A DNA stretch of 20,446 nt from CAYMYN01 sp964394665 (GTDB lineage: Bacteria; Planctomycetota; UBA1135; GCA-002686595). The position numbers were made by a program, and so were the translations under genes. The notes under the pieces were generated by a model. That model searched no databases. It was not told where the DNA came from and worked only from the letters and a program-made list of their open reading frames with translations. Shown here piece by piece: positions 1 to 6,653 of the stretch (positions within the stretch are counted from its first letter, which is position 1; the number at the start of each line of letters is the position of its first letter). The DNA lies in NCBI GenBank assembly GCA_964394665.1, contig CAYMYN010000054.1, forward strand, positions 1-20,446, given 5' to 3'.

Positions 1-418
1 CCTCCGACACCTTCACGGTGCGGAACAGCTTCTCCTCGACGCCGACGGCAGCATGCGCGTTGTAGATGCGGTACTCGTCGCCGTTCGTCAGCACGACCCA
101 CTTGACGCCCGCGACGACGGCGTAGCCCATGATCTGGCCCGCCCACTTGCGGTCGCCCAGGTCTCCGCCGAGCGCCTTCGCCTCAACGAAGAGCCTCGGG
201 TTGCGGCGATCCAGCAGCGCGTAGTCGACGGGATTGTCGCGTCGCTGCGGCGTGTACTCGCGCTGAACCTCGTCGAGGTCCTCGGTGTTCCAGCCAAGCG
301 CCCGCAACACTGGGTCGATTAGCGTCGCCTTGGTGTTTTGCTCGTTCAGGCGTCGAGAGCCGCGATGCTGGGTTATGCGGTCTGCGACGGCGCGGAGGGT
401 TTGGGCTAGGGTGTTCAT
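1..418 (-). CDS. Type I restriction HsdR N-terminal-like nuclease domain protein (partial, C-terminus off window)
   Basis: The first 139 residues of a longer protein are present; the 3' end lies beyond the left edge. The start is ATG at 418 with GGAG just upstream. The protein opens with a helical segment (MNTLAQTLRAVADRI), then NTKATLIDPVLRALGW at about 23-38. Next comes the PD-(D/E)xK-like core: NPVDYALLD with an Asp, LFVEAKALGGDL with the E-A-K, then GQIMGYAVVAGVKWVVLTNG. This pattern is typical of the HsdR_N domain that opens type I restriction subunits and many stand-alone defence nucleases. What is fused downstream cannot be seen. It follows the PLD nuclease gene on the same strand after 257 nt that contain a hairpin, so it may belong to the same defence cluster as a separate unit. 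A full-length HsdR with helicase motifs is possible but not demonstrated. Confidence 0.8.
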   Translation of the reverse strand, partial: MNTLAQTLRAVADRITQHRGSRRLNEQNTKATLIDPVLRALGWNTEDLDEVQREYTPQRRDNPVDYALLDRRNPRLFVEAKALGGDLGDRKWAGQIMGYAVVAGVKWVVLTNGDEYRIYNAHAAVGVEEKLFRTVKVSE

Positions 419-569
419 CTCTCCATACGGTGGGGTGCCGGAAAGAGGATATCCAGGGGAGCGCCAGAGGTGCGAGGGGCGGTTCGGGCCATCGCCCCGG
501 GTCGCAGAAAGGAAACAGCTCGCAGCCGAAGGGGCCTCAGTGCAACGAAACCTGATGAGACCATAGGTC

Positions 570-616
570 CGTGATGGTGGGCGAGCGCGGACGGCTCGCG
601 ACCCCTCACCATCACG
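570..616. terminator. Long two-tier hairpin between PLD nuclease gene and HsdR_N-like gene
   Basis: A perfect 10-bp outer stem pairs CGTGATGGTG (570-579) with CACCATCACG (607-616). Inside it a 6-bp stem pairs GCGAGC (581-586) with GCTCGC (594-599) around a 7-nt loop, with unpaired bases on both sides (1 nt and 7 nt). It lies 60 nt past the nuclease stop codon in the minus direction. No T-tract follows on either strand, so a Rho-independent terminator is only one option; an RNA-stability or regulatory structure is equally possible. Confidence 0.5.
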
Positions 617-675
617 AAGGTGTACGTCAAGTAAAGCAACAGGGCCGTCCACGCGGCGACGTGTCCGGAGTCCGA

Positions 676-1803
676 CTACTCGGCGTCTTGAGCGAGCGCA
701 TCGATCGCGGTGATGAGCGGAGACGTCGGCCAAGCCCCGCGGACGACTCCCAAGTCCGTAATCACACGTGACACGCCTCGTCCGACGATCGGGAGGCTTT
801 CGGTCAGGGCAAACATCGCAGCGTAGCCCGGGTCGCCGGGCATGAGGAGCATGTACGCGAACGAGCGCGCTTGTAGCTCACGAAACACAGCTACGGGCGG
901 CCCACCGGCAGGGTATGGGTCGCCGTGGTGCGACGCGACTTCGATCTTGTAGTTCTTATTGACCTGGCTGTAGATGCAGGGTCGAACCTCCTGATCGGCG
1001 AAGCTGCCGTCCTGCCGGCACTCCACGAGGTAGACACGCTGCGTAGTGCCATGGCGGACGCGGAAGAACTGCTCGATCACGTTAATATTGAAGTGAACCT
1101 GATGCCATCGGCCGCCTGCTTTGGGAACGCGAGCCACGAGGAACCGGTCCGTGGCGCCGACTGGTAACTCAACGCCGGCGGCAGTGGTTGCAGCGGCCGG
1201 TTCGGGGATCGCGGGCGCACCAGGTTCCGGCTCGACGTCAGAAAATCGCCTACGACCGCGCATGACGTTTTGCGCCGCGCGTTCAAGTGCATCCTCGTCG
1301 ATGGGGCGGATGTCCGACGCGTGGTCATTCAGAAATCGGTCCCAGGACGAAACGTCGAGGGTCTCGGTGGCCGCAGCGCGCATCACGCTGAAAGCTTCGA
1401 AGTTCTGGCGAAGCCCTCCAGGTGTGAGATTGCCAGACCCGACGATCATAGAGCGACGGCCATCCGGGTACTCGAACCTAGCGACCTTCGGGTGGAACAG
1501 AGAATTCGTTGGGTTCCTAAAGACTCTGACGCTTAGGCGTTCGTGCTCGGCTTCAAGCTCCTGGAGTCGAACAAGCGTGTGGCGGTTGGTGACCGCGTCG
1601 AGGCCTACCAGAAGCGACATTGTCGACGTGGCAAGGAAACTCTGCGTCTCCTGATCGCAGATCAGGGTGTCGACGCCAGCCCGTGAGGCAAACGCGAACA
1701 TGCCCGTGCACGCGGCAGCGCCTCGTGCGGCGGCGAGGATGGCTTCGAACAGGTAGACCGTATCCGGTGATGTCGGGTCCTGAAGGTGAAACTCACAATC
1801 CAA
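676..1803 (-). CDS. PLD-fold restriction endonuclease, BfiI/NgoFVII-like
   Basis: This 375-aa protein has one phospholipase-D (HKD-half) active site: FHPK (His104, Lys106), VGSGNLT (Ser123, Asn125) and NFEA (Glu136). This is the layout of the metal-independent endonuclease BfiI, a dimer sharing one active site, whose catalytic His and Lys lie at almost the same positions as far as I recall. Residues from about 215 on, with SQVNKNYKIEV and YMLLMPGD, form a separate domain in the place of the BfiI B3-like DNA-recognition domain. Total length (BfiI is about 360 aa) also fits. The start is TTG at 1803, supported by AGAGGAGG seven bases upstream; this Shine-Dalgarno directly abuts the stop of the upstream methyltransferase, leaving 14 nt between genes. 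Codons are less GC-rich than in the integrase region, suggesting separate acquisition. A PLD-type effector of another defence system is the alternative. Confidence 0.85.
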   Translation of the reverse strand: MDCEFHLQDPTSPDTVYLFEAILAAARGAAACTGMFAFASRAGVDTLICDQETQSFLATSTMSLLVGLDAVTNRHTLVRLQELEAEHERLSVRVFRNPTNSLFHPKVARFEYPDGRRSMIVGSGNLTPGGLRQNFEAFSVMRAAATETLDVSSWDRFLNDHASDIRPIDEDALERAAQNVMRGRRRFSDVEPEPGAPAIPEPAAATTAAGVELPVGATDRFLVARVPKAGGRWHQVHFNINVIEQFFRVRHGTTQRVYLVECRQDGSFADQEVRPCIYSQVNKNYKIEVASHHGDPYPAGGPPVAVFRELQARSFAYMLLMPGDPGYAAMFALTESLPIVGRGVSRVITDLGVVRGAWPTSPLITAIDALAQDAE

Positions 1804-1817
1804 CGCAGCGCCTCCTC

Positions 1818-2702
1818 TTACCGAACCAACCCGGTGCGAGAGTGCGAGTCGGCCATGATCTCATCGTACGGCAGGACGTTCGGGCCCTTCGACTTCTTCG
1901 AGGGGGGCTTGGAAAAAACGAGGACGTACTCGTGGACGTTCTTGAAGAGGAAGTTTGGCGGATACGGGTAGCTCCCAAAGATGGGGCGCTGTGCGTTTGC
2001 AGACCCCCATCGGCCCCCGGTGCCGTCTTTCGACCAGATGACCTCCGTGACCATCACGAAGCCGATCTCGCGCAGCATCACTCCGTAGTCGGCGGCGAGC
2101 GGGAAAGTCAGAAGACCGTGGTCAGTGTGCTGGTTAACGTTCGCGGTGACGATGCAGCACTTGCGGCCAGGTTGGAGTACGCGGAAGCACTCGCTAAAAA
2201 CGGCCCGCATCTCGTCGAGGAAACGGCGGTACCCGGCCACGTTGCCGATGTTCGCTCGAGCCGTGCCGTAGTTGGCCTTGTTCCAATACGGCGGGCTGGT
2301 GACGACGAGCGAGATCGAGTTATCCTCGACGAAGGACAGGTCACGGCTGTCGGCTTGCACCACTTCCAGGAGTTCAGCCGCTGTCAGGTGACCGTTCCTA
2401 AGGTGGCTGCAATCTCGGCGGATGATGTTGGTGTATGTCTTGCTCTGATCGACGCACAGCACCTTGCGGCCGAGGGGGACGGCGGCCTCTGCGGTCGTAC
2501 CGGTGCCAGCGAACGGATCGAGCACCGTTTCGCCATGCCAACTGAAGAGCTTGATGAGTCGATGCGGAATCTCGACCGGAAAAACCGCGGGGTGCTCCTC
2601 ATGCGTCGTGTTTGCGATGTGCCAGACCGTCTTGGTGTATTCGCGCCACTCTTCTTTCGTCAGGATGCTTTTCTTCTTGATCGCGTCTGTTACTCGGGGC
2701 AT
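1818..2702 (-). CDS. Site-specific DNA methyltransferase with TSPPYW motif (N4-cytosine or N6-adenine), motif I first
   Basis: This 294-aa SAM-dependent amino-methyltransferase has motif I LDPFAGTGTT at 61-70, motif II VLCVDQ at about 81-86 and catalytic motif IV TSPPYW at 135-140. After motif IV come conserved segments NAQRPIFGSYPYPPN (about 236-250) and HEYVLVFSK (about 257-265). SPPY is most frequent in N4-cytosine enzymes, but N6-adenine activity cannot be excluded. The stretch before motif I (PHRLIKLFSWHGETVLDPF) resembles what normally closes beta-class enzymes, so the order looks circularly permuted. The start ATG at 2702 has GGGAGG six bases upstream and overlaps the end of the preceding methyltransferase by 13 nt. 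Between a gamma-class m6A enzyme and a PLD nuclease, it most likely protects one strand of the host site. Confidence 0.9.
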   Translation of the reverse strand: MPRVTDAIKKKSILTKEEWREYTKTVWHIANTTHEEHPAVFPVEIPHRLIKLFSWHGETVLDPFAGTGTTAEAAVPLGRKVLCVDQSKTYTNIIRRDCSHLRNGHLTAAELLEVVQADSRDLSFVEDNSISLVVTSPPYWNKANYGTARANIGNVAGYRRFLDEMRAVFSECFRVLQPGRKCCIVTANVNQHTDHGLLTFPLAADYGVMLREIGFVMVTEVIWSKDGTGGRWGSANAQRPIFGSYPYPPNFLFKNVHEYVLVFSKPPSKKSKGPNVLPYDEIMADSHSRTGLVR

Positions 2703-4909
2703 TGGCGTCCTCCCTCTGAAAAGTGGCTGGTGAAGCGCCGTCGGGCTTCCTCGTCTTCGTCGACAGAAACCACGTTGCGCGTGAAAGTCCGCAGGTACTC
2801 AATGAATGTCGGGCTCACACCGAGCGCCCCGAGGACCAGTGTGTCGATCTCGTCTCGAATGCCTTCGCAAGCGTGCGGCCTATAAGCGACTGTCTGGCGC
2901 CCGCCATTGATGCTAACAATTTGCTGGGACTGAATGTCTTCCCACAGGCGTGTACCGAGGCATGCGAGAGCGTCTCTCTCGGACTCGCCGAGAAGCCTGT
3001 CGTGATAGGGCAGACTCATCACGAAAGCACGCGTGACGTGAAAGCCATCTCCATTCGCGTGCCATAGCCAGTAGGCAACCCTACTACTAAGAACGGCGAA
3101 AGCGCGCGACGCTTGGGCCTCACGCGTGAATGCCAGGGCGATAAGCCTGCTGGAACTCCAAGGCGCGCGCTGGGGGGGCAACTGTCGGTGCGGCCGAAAG
3201 ACGTTGAGGAAGTTGTAGGCAGTACCGGCGACAAAGACACGCGCATCAGCGGAACAAGCACCAGCATTCTCTGGGAGACAAGAGCCGACCGACGCGCAGA
3301 GCTCGCGCAATGTGGACGTCTGGCGGGCAAGCCGGCTGAAGACCTGGGCGGGCTCTGCACCCGCGAGTTTGGGTATTCCGCCCGCGATCGAGCCAGCAAT
3401 CGGCGTGAAGCCGATCGCGCCAAAGAGTTGCGCCCGCTGTCGACTAGTCCACTTCCGAAGCGGCCCCGTTTCCACTGTGGCGGCTGAACCTGCTCTCTTC
3501 CCGCATTCGTCGCGAAAGACGATTGCGTTGCGCGTCTTTACATCCTCGCCGAAGAGCGCATGAGGCTCTCGATCGAAGAACGCGAAGCGCCATCGCCCGC
3601 CGCTACTCATGATGCCGCGACGCGTTGCGACCATCTGCGCTCTGCTGCTGCATGCGAGCGAGAGCGGAACGACCAGTCCGGATGAATTGCGGCCAGGTCT
3701 CGCGAGCCGCCACATCATCTCTACGAACACCGGGAAATAGTCTGACTTCGAAACGTTTCCGTCGGAGAGGGAAACAAAGCGCTGGGCGAGAGCCCTCGCG
3801 TCATCGCGTGAACCGATCGTGGCATACGGCGGATTGCCAACGATGACGTCGGCACCTTCAGCGAGCGCCGGGAATACGCTTCCCATGGCCAGGCCCTGGG
3901 AGAACAGCAGGGTATCGACCCCGGTATCGAGGGGATGGACCGAAGGGCCTACGTACCTCGTCCCGAGCGACGCCCGCAGCGCTGCGAGCGCATCGCCCCC
4001 TTCCTCACTGGGCCCTGCAACATGGAAGGTGAGCGCGTCCGCGACGATCAAGTTGCAACGTATTCGGTGCCACAGTGACCACGGCGAGTTTTCGCGTAGT
4101 CCAGGGTCGGCGACGAGGCACTGGTGAAGCAGAACGAAACAGGCTGCCTCGATCGCCAGGGGGTTGACGTCGATACCGTGAAGCCTCCGCTCGACAAAGT
4201 CGAACGGGTCCAGGCGCGGCGTTTGAGCCAAGGCTAGGTCTAGCACCGCCTTCAAGAACACGCCTGACCCGCATGCAGGGTCGAGCACATTGGCGTGCCC
4301 TCCAGGCTGCCCCAGCTCACCAAGCGCTTCGCGAACAATGTACTCGGCTACGTCAGACGGCGTGTAGAAGACTCCCCCCGCTCGCTTGGCGCGGCGGGAC
4401 TTCTGTGTGCACGGGTCCCTGAGGACACTTGCCCGACTTCCGGGGCCGTGCGCTTCTAAGACGTATGGCAAGAGATCCCGTAAGTCCTCGTCGTACGCAA
4501 ACGACTCAAGCGCGCGGGCGGCTTCGTGGTCGGCAAACTCGTCAACGCCGTTGGAGAGCAAGCTGGGCGAGCAGGCGGAACCGAGGAACCAGGTTTCGGC
4601 ATCCCGGATCGAGGCGTCCCCAGAAAGCGCACCGACGCTGCGGCCGACGATTCGCATAGCCACGAGAGCCCAGGCCGCCTGAAGGGCTGGCGCATCGGAC
4701 AACGCATGCGGCTCCTCACGCCATCGACTGGCCAGATTGTCCGCCCACGCGGCGGCGACGGTGGTGCCTTCGCCGAAGGACCGCCGGACGGTCTCAACCG
4801 CGGCTCGAACGTGGATCGCGCGCTTCTCGGTCGCGGCACCTAGGGTTGAGCCGGAGGCAGGGACTGAGGGACGCACCCAAGTGGTCGGTATCGTCGGTGC
4901 GAGAGTCAT
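2690..4909 (-). CDS. Gamma-class N6-adenine DNA methyltransferase (Eco57I/type IIG-like, nuclease-less)
   Basis: This 739-aa N6-adenine methyltransferase carries motif X-like GVFYTPSDVAEY at 179-190, motif I VLDPACGSGVFL at 208-219, motif II GIDVNPLAIE at 245-254 and motif IV VGNPPYATIG at 357-366. The order X-I-IV followed by about 370 residues of target-recognition and accessory sequence is that of type IIG and Eco57I-like enzymes. The 170-residue N-terminus shows no PD-(D/E)xK motif, so restriction must come from another gene, most simply the PLD nuclease downstream. The chosen start is ATG at 4909, overlapping the stop of the ribbon-helix-helix gene (ATGA) with GAAGG upstream; the same frame stays open upstream to about 5305 but that part is low-complexity and overlaps the upstream gene. 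The 3' end overlaps the next methyltransferase by 13 nt. Expected product: m6A on one strand of an asymmetric site. Confidence 0.9.
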   Translation of the reverse strand: MTLAPTIPTTWVRPSVPASGSTLGAATEKRAIHVRAAVETVRRSFGEGTTVAAAWADNLASRWREEPHALSDAPALQAAWALVAMRIVGRSVGALSGDASIRDAETWFLGSACSPSLLSNGVDEFADHEAARALESFAYDEDLRDLLPYVLEAHGPGSRASVLRDPCTQKSRRAKRAGGVFYTPSDVAEYIVREALGELGQPGGHANVLDPACGSGVFLKAVLDLALAQTPRLDPFDFVERRLHGIDVNPLAIEAACFVLLHQCLVADPGLRENSPWSLWHRIRCNLIVADALTFHVAGPSEEGGDALAALRASLGTRYVGPSVHPLDTGVDTLLFSQGLAMGSVFPALAEGADVIVGNPPYATIGSRDDARALAQRFVSLSDGNVSKSDYFPVFVEMMWRLARPGRNSSGLVVPLSLACSSRAQMVATRRGIMSSGGRWRFAFFDREPHALFGEDVKTRNAIVFRDECGKRAGSAATVETGPLRKWTSRQRAQLFGAIGFTPIAGSIAGGIPKLAGAEPAQVFSRLARQTSTLRELCASVGSCLPENAGACSADARVFVAGTAYNFLNVFRPHRQLPPQRAPWSSSRLIALAFTREAQASRAFAVLSSRVAYWLWHANGDGFHVTRAFVMSLPYHDRLLGESERDALACLGTRLWEDIQSQQIVSINGGRQTVAYRPHACEGIRDEIDTLVLGALGVSPTFIEYLRTFTRNVVSVDEDEEARRRFTSHFSEGGRQCPE

Positions 4910-5118
4910 GGCCGGTCGCCTTCGCCCTTGCGGGCGAACAACGGCGTCCGGGCGCCCAGGTAGGTAGTAACCGCTTCGCGGACGACCCAGGCGAGAGAGA
5001 CGCGCTTGTCGTCGGCGATCGTCTTGATTTCCGCATAGTCGATCGCATCGAACGACACAGACACGCGGACCGGGCCAGACCTCTTCTTGGCTTTGGTCTT
5101 GCGGTTGGTCATGGCCAT
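4906..5118 (-). CDS. Small ribbon-helix-helix (CopG/Arc-type) DNA-binding protein
   Basis: About 70 aa. A basic N-terminus (NRKTKAKKRSG) precedes a beta strand, PVRVSVSFD (16-24), and two helices, DYAEIKTIADDKRV and SLAWVVREAVTTYL (about 27-54), which is the ribbon-helix-helix pattern of dimeric repressors. Its stop overlaps the methyltransferase start (ATGA), so the two are translationally coupled. As first gene of the restriction-modification operon it sits where controller proteins usually sit, and autoregulation is likely by analogy. The start is uncertain: ATGs at 5118 and 5112 are both possible, as is a TTG at 5172 that would add 18 residues. A TTGACA sequence coincides with that TTG, which favours a downstream start. 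No strong Shine-Dalgarno decides the matter. Confidence 0.75.
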   Translation of the reverse strand: MAMTNRKTKAKKRSGPVRVSVSFDAIDYAEIKTIADDKRVSLAWVVREAVTTYLGARTPLFARKGEGDRP

Positions 5119-6068
5119 GGCTCGTCGTGCACCACTCTTCACCACCTTGGTGTAGCCGAGAGGTGATGTCAAGTAGGCAGGGGCCGGCGGCTGCCCCTCC
5201 GGGAGGCGCCGTGACGACGGCGCACAGTTGGACCCGAGCTACTCTGGGCCCCGGCCCTTCGCGTCGCGTGCGACCTCGGCAACGGGGGGGTGATGGCTCG
5301 CGCATCCGTGAAGCCGTCCCGTGCTCGCACGCGGCTCGAGGTCGGGGTCGGGGTCAGAGATCGAGTCGCTGAGCCCGGGGTTCGAGAGTCGGTTCGAAGC
5401 CTGCCACCCGGCGACATCGAGCAACCCCGGTCACCCGAACCGCACCTCCAGGCCTGGTATCGCCCCCCTGGTTCGCCCTAAGCCTTGCGCTGAGCGCAAG
5501 ATACGGCCTGCGCGTGGGCCCGCTGGACCAGGCGCGCGCCCCTCGAGTGTCACCATCCTGCCGCGCGACCCGCTCTGGCGGGCCGGGAGGCAGGGGCCCC
5601 CGGCGCGGGCGCGGGCTCGAGGCGCACCCAGGGAGCCGGTGGGGAGCCAGGGCGGGCCGGGTTGGCCATGGCCAGGATGCGCCCCAGGCGGCGATGTGGG
5701 CGCACGGGGCCCTGAGGCGGGGTTGACCCTGGTGGCCGAACTAGCCCGCCAAGTACTCCGAGGCCCTGAGCGCCTGGGCTGGGGGGCACCGGGCTTGCAG
5801 CGCGCCACGGGGCGCCAGGCGGGCCCGGGCGCCCAGCCAGCCAGCGCGATGCCGGCCGCGACGGGGCGTGCAGGGGACCGCCTGCGGGCGCTGAACCGAG
5901 CCGCCCGTCTCCTCACCCCGTGCGGCTTGGCCGCCCCAGGAGCCGCCCATCGAACCAGCCAGACGCAACGGCGCCCCACGGCCATGGCGGGCCGCAGGGC
6001 GCCAGGGGGGAGTCTCCGTTCGGGGAGGCCCGAATCGTAGCCGGGCTGGGCCGATCCGGGGTGAGCGG
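5119..6068. other. GC-rich stretch without a credible gene
   Basis: About 0.95 kb of very GC-rich sequence, especially 5430-6060. Long reading frames exist on both strands, but their products are Arg/Ala/Pro/Gly-rich with no recognisable domain, as expected from stop-codon scarcity at this GC content. A tandem GGTTCGA near 5381-5400 resembles a tRNA T-loop but has no matching tRNA arms. I see no gene here beyond the possible operon promoter at the left end. Confidence 0.5.
5138..5172 (-). promoter_or_regulatory. Possible -35 box and short repeats upstream of the restriction-modification operon
   Basis: Reading the minus strand, a consensus TTGACA (5172-5167) stands upstream of the regulator gene and is followed by a small inverted repeat CACC-AA-GGTG. 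No convincing -10 hexamer lies 16-18 nt downstream, so this is a weak promoter/operator candidate placed mainly by position. Confidence 0.2.
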
Positions 6069-6554
6069 CTACTTCGTTTTCGGCTTCTTGTCGGCGGCCT
6101 TCCTCGAGCGCTTCCTCGTCGCCTTCTTCTTGGTCGCCGGGCTCGCTCCCCCGCCGCCGCCCGAGCCCGCCTCGTAGGTCGTACCTCGCGCCATGCCGGC
6201 GCGCTTGATCTGCTTCGAGGCCACCAGCTCGTCAAGGACGGGCTTGAGGAGCGGCGCTCTGGACCCGAGGGCGCCGGCCAGGGTCTCGGAGCGAACGGGG
6301 GCACCGGCGGCCTGGATCGCGGCGAGGACGGTGCCGGCGTCGACGCGCTTGCCGCCTCCCGTGCGCTTGCGGCGCGCCTTCTTGCGGCGCGGGCTCGCTG
6401 CGGCACGGACGGGCACAGGGGCAGCGGTGCGCGTCGCGCGGCCACCGAGCACCTCCTGGACGGCCTGGAGCGCGGTTTCGCGGATGAGGCCAGACAGGTC
6501 TTGGACGAAGGCGTCGACGCGGGCGCGGATCTCGGAATTGGTGCGGTTCGGCAT
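6069..6554 (-). CDS. Winged-helix-like DNA-binding protein with histone-H1-like lysine tail
   Basis: This 161-aa basic protein is built in segments. Residues 1-38 are an amphipathic helix region (IRARVDAFVQDLSGLIRETA). Residues 40-70 are an Arg/Lys-rich linker (SPRRKKARRKRTGGGKR). Residues 72-128 are a compact helical/wing-like domain (AGTVLAAIQAAGAPVRSETL, then VLDELVASKQIKRAG). A Gly run leads to a Lys/Arg tail (TKKKATRKRSRKAADKK). The layout suggests a nucleoid-associated or chromatin-like DNA-binding protein, as often seen in high-GC bacteria with AT-hook or H1-like tails. The start ATG at 6554 has AAGGAG at an ideal distance and a plausible promoter upstream. It is divergent from the gene at 6654. 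The exact family was not identified, so function is inferred from composition. Confidence 0.8.
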   Translation of the reverse strand: MPNRTNSEIRARVDAFVQDLSGLIRETALQAVQEVLGGRATRTAAPVPVRAAASPRRKKARRKRTGGGKRVDAGTVLAAIQAAGAPVRSETLAGALGSRAPLLKPVLDELVASKQIKRAGMARGTTYEAGSGGGGGASPATKKKATRKRSRKAADKKPKTK

Positions 6555-6580
6555 GGGTCTCCTTCAAGTGGCCGGCTGCC

Positions 6581-6609
6581 AGGATAGTGTCGCCTGAGGA
6601 AACTTCCAA
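6581..6609 (-). promoter_or_regulatory. Sigma70-like promoter for the winged-helix gene
   Basis: On the minus strand, TTGGAA (6609-6604) and TATCCT (6586-6581) are separated by exactly 17 nt, matching the -35/-10 consensus at four of six positions each. Initiation would fall about 20 nt before the AAGGAG ribosome binding site of the gene starting at 6554. The GGAA-N2-TTCC repeat overlapping the -35 box could be an operator. Confidence 0.5.
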
Positions 6610-6653
6610 AGCAGCGGCATACCTGAATCGAGACCTGATAGCCTGCCGTCGCG

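Noticed and set aside
415..639. Small minus-strand frame between the nuclease and HsdR_N-like genes
   Set aside because: It runs through the hairpin at 570-616, overlaps the next start codon and has no ribosome binding site or recognisable product.
1620..2885. Plus-strand open frame of 421 codons
   Set aside because: It is the antisense of the methyltransferase and nuclease genes, whose motifs are unambiguous on the minus strand.
5375..5415. tRNA-like T-loop sequences (tandem GGTTCGA)
   Set aside because: The T-stem has mismatches and no acceptor, D or anticodon arms can be formed around it on either strand.
5321..6040. Long plus-strand open frame of 239 codons
   Set aside because: The product is Arg/Gly/Pro/Ala-rich without domain, an equally long frame exists on the other strand, and no ribosome binding site precedes it.
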